Shown here in pieces: positions 1 to 11,015 of a stretch of DNA of 64,000 bases (within the stretch, counting starts at the first letter, position 1; every line of letters starts with the position of its first letter). The notes beneath the pieces are model-generated. The model was not told where the DNA came from and searched no databases. It was given only the letters and a program-made list of their open reading frames with translations. Source of the DNA: Adiantum capillus-veneris (Eukaryota; Streptophyta; Polypodiopsida; Polypodiales; Pteridaceae); NCBI GenBank assembly GCA_014529385.2, contig CM043971.1, positions 31,515,209-31,579,208 of the forward strand, given 5' to 3'. Both the position numbers and the translations under genes were made by a program.

Positions 1-20
1 CTAAAAATTGATGGGAAACT

Positions 21-305
21 ATGGGAAGACCTCACCTTGCGACCACAACCATAGTAGTGAAGATGGCCAATCGGTCTATTATTAAACCTATTGGGATGCT
101 AGAAGATCTCAAGATCAAGGTCTTTGGACATAAAATAAGGATTACCTTTATTGTTATGGATTTCTCCAAACACACTATGGCATCGGAGATGATCTTAGGA
201 CGTCCTTTCATGAGGGAAGCAAAAATGGTGCATGACTGGTCTAAAAACCATGTCTACTTGCAGTTCCAAGATTCTGTCATTCGAGTGGTTTTTGTGACGG
301 GCTGA
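21..305 (+). pseudogene. retropepsin-like fragment of a Ty3/gypsy element
   Basis: This is an aspartic-protease segment of an LTR retrotransposon polyprotein, which would cleave Gag-Pol in the particle. The frame is open to the window's left edge, so the upstream gag and the catalytic Asp loop are cut off. What remains is the C-terminal half, ending with the family signature ILGRPFMREAKMVHDW near residues 58-73. It closely resembles IILGRPFMRQLKMVQDW of the protease at 58991-59440 and IILGRPLMRQLKMVQDW at 36092-36730, so it belongs to the same Athila-like group. The frame stops at 303-305 and is followed by the WxPK region, with no reverse transcriptase before the next LTR. Confidence 0.7.
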
Positions 306-399
306 GCACATCCTCTAGGAAACAGGTTTATAATTGATCATAGATCTCACACCACAGTTCACTCGGCCCCATTGTAGTATTGTTACACGTGTAAAGCGG

Positions 400-1269
400 A
401 CACTGATATTGGGGAAGATTCTCCTTATATGGATGTACTACCTGGGATGACTGAGTCGGACAATGTGGATTGGGTCCACCTAGCAGTAACCATAGACACT
501 TGGGAAATAGGGGGACAACTTGGGTAACACTTGAGGGGGATGAAATGCCACGACTCGTACCCTTAAATATGCTAGAAGCAATGTATATAGCTTTCGACAA
601 GACCCATCCCAATATAACAAAGAAAACATACAAGTGCGTCCCTAAAGCTTCTTTAGCGACCATGGCCAATGCTAAAAGACAGCAGTCTGGTAAGAGACAT
701 CCCATTCGCCCAAGAAATGTAAAGAAATGTTGCGTTGGATTCCTAAAAAACTATTGGAAGCCCAAGGCTACTATGAAGGAAATGATCAAATCTGGGTGCC
801 AAAACGTAAATTGTGCTCTTACTTGTCACTAGGCCCATGTGAGCTCAATCCTGTGGCTCCAAAACAAATTGAAGATCGTGGAAAAGAGAAAATCACGAAA
901 TGCGACACACCTGCTCCAGAGCTAGTTTGGGTACCAAAGAAAGAACGATTTGTTCCACCTAGCTTAGGAACAGGGAAAGCAAATGAAGCTTCCTTCTCTT
1001 CATGTAGTTCCTATACGGAAATAGAAGCTTCGACACAACCTCCACCTACCATTGTAAATATCCATACAAGCAAGAAAGAGTTTACACCTCCCGTTGTAAG
1101 TTCACCACCTACAACGATGTTGCAAATAAAATCATGGGAGAGTACCTTACCACCCTTGCAACTAGATGAAATGCATAGAGCGATCGGAAACTATTGGTTA
1201 AAGCCTTCACCTATAACAACTTGGAACAACTGGTTTCAAAGGGTGATGACATCATTTCAAACGGTATGA
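400..1269 (+). pseudogene. WxPK-repeat coding region (element P)
   Basis: Broken coding sequence downstream of the protease; the best stretch is 727-1269 (180 codons). It shows a short recurring peptide: RWIPKK at about 733, IWVPKR at about 788 and VWVPKK at about 924, with a degenerate CVPK near 633. The second copy sits in GYYEGNDQIWVPK, almost the same as DYYGGNRQIWVPK at 47220-47255 in element NA. Between the copies the sequence is rich in Lys, Pro and Ser and looks disordered. I do not recognise a named domain and assign no function. A polypurine tract and LTR follow directly, so this is the last coding part of its element. Confidence 0.55.
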
Positions 1270-1276
1270 TCTACCC

Positions 1277-1290
1277 AAGGAAGGGGGGAG
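1277..1290 (+). other. polypurine tract of element P
   Basis: AAGGAAGGGGGGAG lies directly before TGTTTGTTGACA, the start of an LTR. This is the plus-strand priming site position of an LTR retrotransposon. Confidence 0.6.
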
Positions 1291-1940
1291 TGTTTGTTGA
1301 CATCCATCATTCACTTGATTTCCTCTCAACCTTTCTCCCTGATCTCTTAATCTCCAATCTTAGGGAATGTATATATAAAGCCTTATACTCACAAAAACAA
1401 GATAAAAAAGTAAAAGAGCAAGAGCCATAACACAAAATCATAAAAACACATTATACACAAGAACACGACCCTTGTAATATTTGCACTCTAACCATCATCT
1501 ATTTGCGTGTATAGATATGGCTAGTACGCTAGAGTCATCCACTCCTGCCTTGGGTGAGAGGTACCCTCATTACTTTTCACAAATGTTTCACATGGTCTTT
1601 CCGGTGCTTGCATGTGAATGGGATTTGGTAAGTACTCTAGCATGTGAGAGGAATTTTGAGGAGTTAGAGTGGCTGATACGTCTCTTGACCACGACTGATC
1701 CATACTTAGTAGAGAGCGTTTCTCCCATTGCACAAGCCTATCCTTTTGACCAAGATGACTATAGGCGTCTAGTGACCTTCTTAGTAAACATGGGTACCTA
1801 TGATGAAGAAGAAGATTTACATGACTACACGGATGTCACATATGCTCTCATGGATGATGACTTTCTTTATCTCGACGACGAAGATAGGGGTTTAACCTTA
1901 GGGTTTCCCCCCAATATCTACAATATCCTATTTCCTTGAC
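1291..1940 (+). repeat. LTR of element P, left part (3' end uncertain)
   Basis: Begins TGTTTGTTGACA after a polypurine tract and has a good TATA box, TATATAAAG, at 1372-1380, as expected of an LTR promoter. The right boundary is not clear: a second purine run (AGGGGGAG, 1946-1953) may mark the junction with another element. An acidic ORF lies inside it. No second copy was seen in the window. Confidence 0.45.
1517..1939 (+). CDS. unrecognised 140-residue acidic protein
   Basis: An uninterrupted 140-codon frame that starts at the ATG at 1517, about 140 bases after the TATA box. The N-terminal half is mixed, with paired Cys-Glu segments (VLACEWDL, TLACERNF). The C-terminal half is strongly acidic (DEEEDLHDY, MDDDFLYLDDED). 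There is no signal peptide, membrane segment or motif I know. It lies inside or next to an LTR, which is unusual for a coding region. It may be a captured piece, a short accessory protein of the element, or a chance frame. Its openness in an otherwise decayed area is the only argument that it is real. Confidence 0.3.
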   Translation: MASTLESSTPALGERYPHYFSQMFHMVFPVLACEWDLVSTLACERNFEELEWLIRLLTTTDPYLVESVSPIAQAYPFDQDDYRRLVTFLVNMGTYDEEEDLHDYTDVTYALMDDDFLYLDDEDRGLTLGFPPNIYNILFP

Positions 1941-1953
1941 ACTCTAGGGGGAG

Positions 1954-2695
1954 TGCAAATAATTAGGTTAGGATTTCTTATGTTTTTTTTGTTGTGTTCA
2001 ATAAGTGTTGGTACCTTTTCTAAGTGTTGCCTCCTAGAGGTATTCTTTGTGTTTCTTAGTGTGTACAGGAACGTGTTGCTGTTGTTAGGATTTGGACCTT
2101 CATGGGATCTTTCTCTCATTCACACTTCAAATCAAGCGCGACCATCAACACAAACAGGTGTTTCTTGTCCATTAGCGTTGCCCCTTATCTTTTTGCATCC
2201 ATGTTTGTTTGCTTTAATTGTGATTGGTAGCATAATATCCAGCACATTTGCTTAGTATCAAACATTTAATTCAATGTCATTTTTTGTCATAATCACTTGT
2301 CTAGGTTTAAACATTAAGCAAGTTCGACTAAGCTAGTTTGACCAAGTTAGGTGTTAGAGATCTTCTCTTAATACCATGGGGAATGCCTTCCTAATGATCA
2401 ATGGCTACTTGGGTTCTTAATCCGACTTAGGCAGCATTGTGTGAAATGTACTAGGGCTTTCTAGTGGGCTTGACCCTATTGACCTTTAGCTTAAGTATTA
2501 TAGAGGGAGTTTACTTGTGTGATGAGCCTGAGGAGGTGTATCGATGTTATATGACACCCCAAAGTTACAAAATTAAAATGCTGAAAATGAACAAACAAAA
2601 AATCAAAGTGCCACATTGTAAAATCTTAAGCTGGAAGAGAAATTTCAGCTTGATTGGGTACTTCACTCACATGTATCACCTATGGTACTAGAGCC
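1954..2695 (+). repeat. possible LTR ending at a tRNA-Met-like primer-binding site
   Basis: Starts TGCAAATA after the purine run 1946-1953 and ends just before TGGTACTAGAGCC (2683-2695), a degenerate match to the plant initiator tRNA-Met primer site TGGTATCAGAGCC. No partner LTR was found, so the boundaries are tentative. The interval has no convincing gene. Confidence 0.3.
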
Positions 2696-3311
2696 CTAGA
2701 GGTTCCCAGTGTGGGCGCTTTTCCTTGAAAAGAAAAAAACCCAAGGCATACAAAATAAGCACACACATCAAAATTGAATCACTATGAAAAGACTTTGGGG
2801 GGTCAAAGAAAAAATAATCAGTCAGGCGATGATTTCATGAGAAATTCCTTTTATCGTAGCTTAACTACAAGGTCTTCTAGGTATAGCCTCTAGTCAGCCC
2901 TCGAACAATGAAATACTGTCTCGCGATTAAACAACTTAATTGACCAGAGAAAATTAAGAAGCTTACCCATGGTATTAATAACAGATCTCTAGTGTCTTTC
3001 GACCGTTAAATTAGCGACCCCAGACTTGTTTAATTTTTTACCTTTACATCTATTTATGCATTTGATTATATTGCAATTTAATGTTTATTGCTGACAAATT
3101 GTTTAAAATTATGTTACCAATCAATTTGTCTGCCTAAAATTGCATATGATTTTTAATCGCTTATGAGAATGCAATTACTGTGCCAATGTTGTTTGATTTT
3201 GCAGTGACTAAAGAAGGCTAAGGACATTCATCTCAAATTCTCTTCCACCTCGACGAACGAGCTTCAACTCAATAGCTTTCAAGGACTAAATCTACATCAG
3301 GAAGGGGGGCA
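2696..3311 (+). other. 3' internal remnant of an LTR element with polypurine tract
   Basis: No gene recognised. It ends with AGGAAGGGGGGCA (3299-3311), a polypurine tract abutting the LTR start TGTTAACC at 3312. The AT-rich stretch 3040-3200 is followed by TTTGATTTTGCAG, an acceptor-like sequence near 3205, but no exon can be defined. Confidence 0.4.
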
Positions 3312-3648
3312 TGTTAACCCTCACAGCTCACAGACACCCTATCACCTAGGACGGACGTTGTACCCTACAGAGGACATTGTATTATTTATTTGGTAGAGTC
3401 AGGTATTTATTTGGTAGAGTCAGGTACCGGGCTTGTCGGTCCAATAGGAAAAGGGTAAGAGTGATCGTCGATGAGAGGCGCACTCTAACTGGAACATTCA
3501 AGGGATTAGTTGGATAAGCATGGGCACCCAAGTGTGAATGGGGCGAGCTCATATAAAAGTCAACTAAACCTAAAATTCACTCATTCTCTCATTTGTGCAA
3601 TTGAAGAGTGCTCTTGCTCCATCTCCTTCTTCTTCTTCTTCATCTCTT

Positions 3649-3695
<47 letters not shown>

Positions 3696-4083
3696 GAGAG
3701 GGAGAGAGAGGGAGTGTGTGAGCGATCGAGCATTATGAAGGCACGACGGCGACGAAGCGGCGGTTCCTTCTTCTTCGCGGCGAGGAATCCTCCACGAAGC
3801 AAGCATAGAGCGGTGAGTGACACACCATCACCTTCTTTGAGCTTACTAGTTTAGGCTTGTTGTGTGCTTGGAGCCATTTGTGGCTCGCACACGGTGTATC
3901 GGCAAGTTCCTTGCATTAACACGTGCAACATAAGCGCACAGTAAGCTCAAAGATGGCGTTGGTGTGTCACTCACCACTCTACGCTTCCTGTCGTGGAGGA
4001 TTCCTCTCCATGAAGAAGAGAGAGACACCGCTATGCCACGCTCAACCGCCTCGCTGCCGTCGTGCCGCCACAATGCTCGATCG

Positions 4084-4117
<34 letters not shown>

Positions 4118-4427
4118 GCATACACACACACACGAGGAGATGAAGAAGAAGAAGATGGAGATGGAGCAAGAGCACTCTTCAATTGCACAAATGAGAGAAT
4201 GAGTGAGTTTTAGGTTTAGTTGACTTTTATATGAGCTCGCCTCATTCGCACTTGGGCGCCCATGCTTAGCCAACTAATTCCTTGAATGTTCCAGTTAGAG
4301 TGCACCTCTCATCGAAGATCACTCTTACCCTTTTCCTATTGGACCGACAAGCCCGGTACCTGACTCTACCAGATATATAATACAATGTCCGTCATAGGTG
4401 ATAGAAATGTCGGCGTGAGGGTTAACA
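3312..4427. repeat. inverted pair of LTRs (1.1-kb hairpin)
   Basis: The left arm (3312-3848, plus) and right arm (3943-4427, minus) are inverted copies of one LTR-like sequence separated by a loop of about 94 bases. Outer ends are TGTTAACCCTCAC and its complement. Each arm has a TATA box (TATAAAAG at 3552-3559; complement at 4224-4231) so the promoters point at each other. The left arm has a local duplication of TATTTATTTGGTAGAGTCAGG; the GA/TG microsatellite at 3650-3720 is matched by CT/CA at 4087-4130. A polypurine tract precedes only the left arm. Apparent short Ser-Leu or Arg-Glu proteins here are microsatellite translations. Confidence 0.75.
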
Positions 4428-5465
4428 GGACTGTGGTTCAAGACTTTATAAGAATTTGTTTATGCAAGGAGGCTTCATTCTTGAGGATTCATTCTTGAGT
4501 ATCCATTCTTGAGAGGGCTAACACATGTTACATCGATTATGCACCAAGTTGGAGATGCGTTGTGGATGTGCACAATATTTCCTATTCACATTGTATAAGG
4601 TATTGGGCTCATTGGGAGTTCCAAATTATATATGCTAGCTAGAGGGCTCAAACTTAGTCCCATAGTAGAAAGGATTGTGGTGCAAGCCTTTATAAGAAAT
4701 ACTTTATGCAAGGAGGCTTCATTCTTGAGGATTCATTCTTGAGTATCCATTCTTGAGAGCTCTCTCTTGAGTGTTCACTTTATGGATGGCCTAGCCTTGA
4801 GCTTAATGCCCATGCTTAGAAGGCTAGTGATAATCCATTATAATTAGAGAAGAATTTTTTGAATCTAATCTCTATTTTCTTCATTAGTCTTAATTCTTCT
4901 ATATTCCATTATGTCATGAAGTAGTTTCACCTTCTCATTATTCTAGATTTGAGTGTGTGTGATGACTTCTTGCTTATTGACCACTCCTATCCTTCTATGA
5001 GCACGATATTTAACATCTCTGGTTCTCAATCTTGTGATTAGTGTATATGCCGTAATGTTTTCTTGTGTGTGGATGGGTTTAATGAAACTCTAGCACCATT
5101 CACCTTGTGTGTGTAGCTTTTGATGAAGTACCTTGATTGGCATGTGGTGATTGGAGAGGCCAAAACCAATGCAATTAGTGTGTGCTTGTTAAGAGTGTGC
5201 TTTGAGATTCTAGTATATGGCAAGTCGGACTTTGGTGGGCTTAATGTGTGTAGGTGATTCTTGATTGATGATGTGATTGGAGTTAGTGATTCATGGCTAA
5301 TCTCTATTGTTGCATTGGAAGAGCATTCTCTCAAATCCTTTTATTCGATACATCCAATGATGCTAGTGCTTCCATGCCCTAGCCGGGTTGCCGATCCTAC
5401 GATTGATCATTTTGTTGGTCTTGGGTTCATTAGGTTATGCTATGATTTCCCCCAATACTACTTAT
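4428..5465 (+). repeat. divergent LTR related to the NA-element LTR
   Basis: The right end (CCATGCCCTAGCCGGG at about 5373, then GATTGAT..TTTTGTTGGTC and GATTTCCCCCAA) matches the end of the LTR at 11619-12522. The middle shows the same order of diverged motifs. A block of about 88 bases is duplicated inside it (4428-4514 and 4671-4758, both with TATAAGAA..GGAGGCTTCATTCTTGAGG). No primer-binding site follows, so it is probably a solo or truncated LTR. Confidence 0.5.
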
Positions 5466-5467
5466 AG

Positions 5468-5469
<2 letters not shown>

Positions 5470-5511
<42 letters not shown>
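5470..5511. repeat. (CT)n microsatellite
   Basis: About 42 bases of uninterrupted CT. Confidence 0.95.
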
Positions 5512-5515
<4 letters not shown>

Positions 5516-6039
5516 TTCCACTCACATACTCTCTCCCTAGTTACACTCAAGTGATTAATCATACTTTAAACTATAAAATCATAATTTTCAAAATAAAATC
5601 AAGCTATGTGTAATGTATGCTTGTTTGATGCGTCTTTGGTATGTCCTACTTGCATATGGGGTGTGTAGAGTAGATAGACACTACTTGCAAGGCTTGATTC
5701 CATCTGGTGCATCCTACCCTAGAGATAGTTTAGGGGGTTGGTGTTTATACATTACTGTGGATTGATTTGATTCAAGGTAGTCTCTTACTCCCACATTATT
5801 TTAGGAAGAAATTATATGACACATCTTTTGTTTGACTCACTGAACCTAATGAGGTGCTCTTTTAGGAGACCATAGATAGCATGTAAGGTTTTTGATTCAC
5901 TTACATGTTTTCTATTTCATGCAACTCTTTTTAGAGTTAGCATAGCTCCAACATACTCAGAGCTATCAAACTACACGCTTCTCTGTGTGTGTTGATCCTT
6001 GGTATAACCTTGTCTCTTACAAAAAGAGAAGCAGCGTTG
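5512..6039. other. no recognisable feature
   Basis: AT-rich, no long frame, no repeat seen by eye, no match to other parts of the window. Confidence 0.6.
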
Positions 6040-6590
6040 CTACTTATAGTGACTTTCTTTCAATGTAATCTTTAACGATGTTCAGATCCATGATTACTCC
6101 CTTGCTTTTACAATGGGACTAAAAACCCTTGCGTTAGATCTTGGTAGTGGCTTATGTACTTACAATGAGGAGAGCTTACATGTTGTATCATTGTTTTACT
6201 ATTTGTGTTTGCTTGATTTATTCTTGTAGTAGTGATTTTTTTTTTTATGAAGTCTTGCCTGACATTTGGATCCATGGTTACTCCCTTGCTATATTACAAT
6301 GGGGGACAGCTAAAATTTCCTACATTTGATCTTGTAGCAACTTACATACTTACAATGGGTAATATTACATGTTGTGACATTGGTTTATTATTTGTGTTTG
6401 CTTGGTTTAGGGTTGTAGTGACTTGCTTTCAATGGAATCTTTCCTGGAATTTGGATCCATGGTTACTCCCTTGTTGTTCCAATGGGTCTAAAAACCTATG
6501 TGTTTTTTGATCTTGCTAGTGATTTAGATACTTACAATGGGTAATATTATATGCAATATCATTGTTTTATTGTTTGTGTTTAGGGTAAGT
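6040..6590. repeat. tandem repeat, three copies of about 185 bp
   Basis: Three consecutive diverged copies. The phrase CCATG(A/G)TTACTCCCTTG recurs at about 6088, 6271 and 6457 (steps of 183 and 186), each followed by ACAATGGG, a GATCTTG phrase, ACTTACAATG and ATTGTTTTA-TTTGTGTTT. Short frames within it are not convincing genes. Confidence 0.8.
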
Positions 6591-6699
6591 ACTTGAGCAT
6601 GTTGTATTTTCTTAATTGCATTTCATTTTTTTGAATCTCACTTCACATTAGCATGTAAATTGTATGTTGTCATCATTCTAATGAATTTCTTTTTTTGAC

Positions 6700-7620
6700 A
6701 TCCATTGCTCACTTTTTCCTAGATTTATGACTTTGTGAATGGTGCACATTTGATGTAGACACTCCATACATCATGGCTGGAAAAGACACAAAATTAGAGC
6801 ATTGATTTATAGAGGAGTTCATATGCCATCCTGTTTCAAAGGATAATCTCCAATGCTCATTTGAATCCTTGGGATTCAAGCCCTTTCTTAATGCTTTATG
6901 CCACGATACATACAATGTTTTGGTTCAGAGAAATGGCAAAGAATGTGGTTGCATAGAGATTTTGGTAGAAGGGAAGGACGGTAGCAAAGGAGGCCATGTA
7001 GATTTTGGGACAAGTAGTAGTGATGGTTTTTTAGAATCTTGATCCAATAGTGAATACTCGACCATGCTTTATGGATTGCATATAGATAGTTGAAACTCTT
7101 TATAGTAACTGGAGCATCCATGCACTGATGAGCAGCCTCACATGTTCACAACATGTTCAATGTATGGGCCGCACCTGACACCCATGTGAGCACAAAGTTA
7201 TTCTCTTGAAAGGCCAAGCCTACACCCTTGTAGTTGGAGGCATTGTCGATCACAATTGTTGTGACATTTTGGGGTCCCCTCTACGTAGGGTATGGCACGT
7301 TCACTTTTGATTTGAGTATCTCCTTCGTGGCACCCTTAACTTTATCAATATAATCTATAAGATTTTTGTTATAGTCAGGTAGAACAATCCCTTTTTTGTG
7401 ATGGACATCAAAGCATCCCTCAAAAGTGGATTTCTAATGACATTTAATGAAATTTCACATGCCATGAAAGCCTTCATCCACTTTTACATGTCCTACTTTT
7501 GGAAAGTTGCTTGCATATTTTGCAGGGTGGTGGGCCTAGTCTGTGTACTTGGGCTCAGTTGTGTTGATCTTGCACCTGGGGGATTCACTCTATATAGAAA
7601 AAGGAATTTCACCTATGAAT
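6700..7620 (-). pseudogene. hAT transposase relic (DUF659 part)
   Basis: Read on the minus strand, this is a decayed hAT-superfamily transposase. From upstream to downstream I see NVIRNPLLRDAL (7400-7440), like the family's pre-DUF659 segment. Then comes TTIVIDNASNYKGVGLAF with SGAAHTLNML (7260-7150), the DUF659 RNase-H-like core containing the DNA-N-K and C/A-A-H-x-L-N-L motifs. A weak match to the following helical part (SSIHYWIKILKNHHYYL, about 7050) ends it. Several stops and frameshifts are present, and no terminal inverted repeats were found. It is distinct from the hAT element at 49224-57442, which lies on the other strand and is better preserved. Confidence 0.6.
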
Positions 7621-8486
7621 AGACACTTTGGAAGAGCTTTGGAAAACCCCCATATTTATGACTTGTATAAGGTAAATATGACTCCCCTTTTTATGCTTGT
7701 ACGGTTTTCAAGTTAAAAAAATATTATGCTCGCCATGACTTAGTATATAAGATTTGGCCTCAAGTAACTTTACATAACAAGATGAATCAAAGAGAAAATC
7801 ATATTGCAATAAAAGAATTTCTTACCATTCTAAATAGGAATTCCTTTTAAAGAAAAAGTTTGGACTTAATAGACTGGAGATGCTATTACCTATTCTATCT
7901 ATATGCAACTATTGTCTCACAACTTGGAGGATATGAGTGTTGCTCACTTGGGTAGTCATTCATATGAGACACAATAGTTCCATTCTTTTGACCCCCCTCT
8001 CCCTTGTTTTTAAGTTTAGAGGGATAATTATTGGGGCATACCCCTAACTTATACGGTTATGTAGCCATTGAACCCCCCCCCCCCCCCCCCCCCCCCCTGT
8101 ACTTACACGGTACGGTAAGTTTTTCATAGTCGATCCCCTAAGATTCTATGACACATGAACCACGCGCCTCCAAAAATTTCTCTCTTTGCCTTGGCATAGT
8201 TATGTTGTTACCTTTAGCGTCCTCACATACTTCCATCAAAGCTTAGTTAGAGGGTAGCCTACAAAGTTAACCCAAGTATTGGTAGGTGGTGCAAAGCACT
8301 AAAATACATTTTTGGTAACACCAAACAAGCGACCCCTGATGCGAGTTGCATTTAATTGAAGGCATGGCCACAAGTGTTGCATTGAGTCCAAGATACAACT
8401 TTACCACGATGAAGCCCTTGCACATATCCCTGCTCCTTTCCTCACACCATATTATTCAAGCTTTACTATTGCTTTGATCTTTGCTA
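7621..8486. other. unassigned, contains a poly-C tract
   Basis: No gene seen. A run of 25 C (8073-8097) is the only distinctive feature. Confidence 0.6.
8073..8097. repeat. 25-bp poly-C homopolymer
   Basis: Uninterrupted C25, following AT-rich DNA. Its length is prone to sequencing error. Confidence 0.9.
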
Positions 8487-9325
8487 AGTAACATTTAATG
8501 CACTAATAACTTGTGTGTAGCAAAAATCGATAACATAGTGAGCATTTCATTAAGAACAAGTTCCTAATGAGCATAAAGAGAGTACTTAATTGCGAAAGCA
8601 ACATAACAATTTACATCTAGCTAATTTGGCATTGACAATACTTGAAAAGAGAGAGAAATAGAACATTTGACAACAGTTGAGGAACGAATTTACATGGAGC
8701 CGGTCCCCCCTCCATAAAGGCTTTGTATTATAGTTTCTCCCATCAAAGGAGACTTTTGTACAATACAATTCTTGTGTTCCTTGACAAAACTTGTTGGTGC
8801 AATGAAGATGGAAGCTTCATGCACCAAATTATGCCTGAAAATCACACCGAGTGTCCCTACCCTCAGTCCCAAGACCTCACACACCTTTAAAAATGGTGAG
8901 AGCTATAATGGAATGATGATAGATTGAGAGGAAAAAGAGGTATCTTACGAGAAAGAAGTATTCTCCTCACATAATCACTCTAATAGCATAGCTTAGCTTA
9001 GTAATTAGCATGGTAGAGGAGATGAGCATGCCATTGAATCTTGGCTCTTGGTTGGATTTGCATTCCATATCCAAGAGTAGTTGGTGTAGGCCTCTACTTC
9101 TCAATGCTTGGAGAAGGAGATGGAGTTCTTCTTGCACACATGATTTGTGTGTGTGTGTGTGTGAGTATCTGTGTGTGCGTGTGTGTAGCATTGCGTTAGT
9201 GTAAAATGCAGCCCCTTCTCTCATCTTGGTCGACCCCTCTTGCTAAATGCTCATGCTGGCCTCCCATTGGCTCCTGTAAAGCATAGTTGATAGCCTTTTG
9301 AAAAGTGTCCCCTTTTCCCCTCATT
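8487..9325 (-). repeat. truncated LTR of the CV family, inverted
   Basis: The reverse complement matches the LTRs at 16106-17704 and 42100-43685. It includes the GGGGGGACCGGCTCC block (8695-8712), the ACACAAAGAATTGTA phrase, the GGTCGACC block with CTCTTGCTA (9226-9245), and the LTR 3' end near 8487. It breaks off at about 9325, where E2 integrase coding sequence begins. There is no primer-binding site at 8486, so this is an LTR fragment only. Confidence 0.75.
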
Positions 9326-10117
9326 TTTTTGTGTTGTTTTTTCTTCCACCGTTTGGTCAAATAATCTATTGCTACAATAATATATTGAGAGCGTGTGTGC
9401 AATATGCAGGAGGTATTATGGGGCCTAATGCTCCACTTGAAAAAATCTCAAACTCCTATTATTGTTCGTAAGGGAATCTCATCTCTCTGCAGAGGTGCCT
9501 TAGTGTACTGGCATTCATCACACCGTTTTACATATGTCTCCGCATCTGTGAACAACATTGGCCACCATATTCATGCAAGAAGTATCAGCTTTGATTTTTT
9601 GTCAACCAAAAAATGTCCACCAAGCTGGCGTACGTTTGCTTATTCTAGGATGGATAAATGTTTTCCTTCAATAGCACACAATCTCAATTGGTTGTCTTTT
9701 CCCCTTTGGCATTCGAGATCAGCACATAGTGTGTCGCTTCCTCTTTAATAGTTTTCATCCGTTCCTTACTCAATCCCTCCAAGAATGTCTTGGTTTTCAA
9801 GTACTTGATAATTTAGGTATTCCATTTGGGTGCTCCAATTACTCTAAGAGTGTGTCATGTTCCACTGGTGGTCATCTCATACAGGCTTCACATGATTTTA
9901 TGTAATCATGGATGCTTTCTCCCATGGTTAGCCAGTGGATATCAAGTCTCATCAAACTTTGGAATGTTTGCATTTTCTCATTATGCAACCTCGTGTGTTG
10001 TATATGGGCAAGTCTCAGGTATTTCTCATGCTCGTTTGGCTCTACACATAGTCTCAAGATATCGTCATTACCTTTCTTGTATAGCCATACAACTAAAGCT
10101 GGAGATTTTTGGTCGGA
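9326..10117 (-). pseudogene. Athila-like integrase, truncated (E2)
   Basis: Integrase of the outermost element E2, read on the minus strand. Two zinc-binding H2C2 modules occur in order. The first, at 10010-9872, has HIQHTRLH, then a W-L-T-M segment and CEACM. The second (about 9560-9520) retains only its end, YVKRCDEC, followed by RDEIPLRT. The catalytic core begins SQYIIVAIDYLTKRW at about 9390 and is cut at about 9325 by the inverted CV-type LTR, so most of the DDE core is absent. The same two-module arrangement is present in E1 (32960-33490). Stops and frameshifts show it is dead. Confidence 0.7.
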
Positions 10118-10537
10118 TTAATTATCGAAGGATTGTCCTTCTACTTGTAATGATCCCATGGTGAGTAGAGGAATGAATTCTTCACTCCACCTTGGAACCC
10201 TTTCAACGTTGAACAGATAATAAATTGGAAGGTTATCATCAATACCTTTGGGTACTTCGCCATGGAGAAATCTTGAAAGATGGTCTACTCTTTGGTGCGT
10301 TGTACCTTTCTTGACAACCAAGGTGAAATCAAACTCAAGCAATATGATAAACTATTGAACAATCCTTCTCGTATTGCAAGTATTGTTTACCAAGTACAAT
10401 AGTGCATGGTGGTCAATGAAGGAAACAAACTTGTTTGCGAGAAGTAATGTCTAAACTTTTTGATGGCATAGATCGTCCCTAGGCCTTCTTTTTCTGTAGT
10501 GGTATAGTTCTTCTCCGCAATGTTTAGCTGCCTACTT
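10118..10537 (-). pseudogene. RNase H domain (E2)
   Basis: Minus-strand RNase H of the E2 Pol polyprotein, which would degrade the RNA of the RNA/DNA hybrid. SRQLNIAEKNYTTTEKEGLG is near 10530-10470, followed by LEFDFTLVVKKGTTHQRVDH and LSRFLHGE (10342-10270), which match YTTTKREGLG and LEFDFIVVVKKGKTHLRADH of E1. The N-terminal part is missing because an insertion or deletion at 10538-11015 separates it from RT. Confidence 0.7.
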
Positions 10538-11015
10538 GTAAGGGCCTTCTCCTAGCCCTTACGCAAGGCCAACACATTTAAGCCACCAACTTAAAACATG
10601 ATTTTTTAAATTAAAAAATCGAGAGAAATTCGGGCTCAATTTAAGCACCAAATTATACTCACGAGACACTTCCGGCTTATGCCATGGGAACATGAACATA
10701 ACCAATGCATAGGAAATTAGCTTTTCATTTTGAGAAAAAATAGCATAAAGGATGAGATAAGATAAGAGAAAAGGAAAAAGAAAAAGATAAAGGAGAAAAG
10801 GAGAAGATAAGAATAAGGTGATTAAGTAACTTGTTGACAAAGTTTTGATAAGTAAGATAAGTTATCAAGATAAGGAAGATAAGCTATCAAGATAAATGAA
10901 AACATTCATAAAAAATGCGCATAAATAGAGGGTTTCTCTTCTCATTTTTCACTTCTCTCCTTCATTTTCTCAAGGTGCAAACTTGAGAGCAAGCTTGAGA
11001 AAGCCATAGCCAAAC
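10538..11015 (+). repeat. insertion interrupting E2 pol, possibly a solo LTR
   Basis: RNase H coding stops at about 10538 and RT coding resumes at about 11016. The intervening 480 bases are not coding. They start TGTAAGGGCC and are purine-rich on the plus strand (10740-10900), with a TATA-like CATAAATAGAGGG at 10919-10931 followed by pyrimidine-rich DNA. This looks like an LTR, but no target duplication was found, and some pol sequence has been lost. Confidence 0.4.

Noticed and set aside
5038-5334. Minus-strand frame of 98 codons at 5038-5334
   Set aside because: It lies in LTR sequence with no motif; the frame is not kept in the related LTR at 11619-12522.
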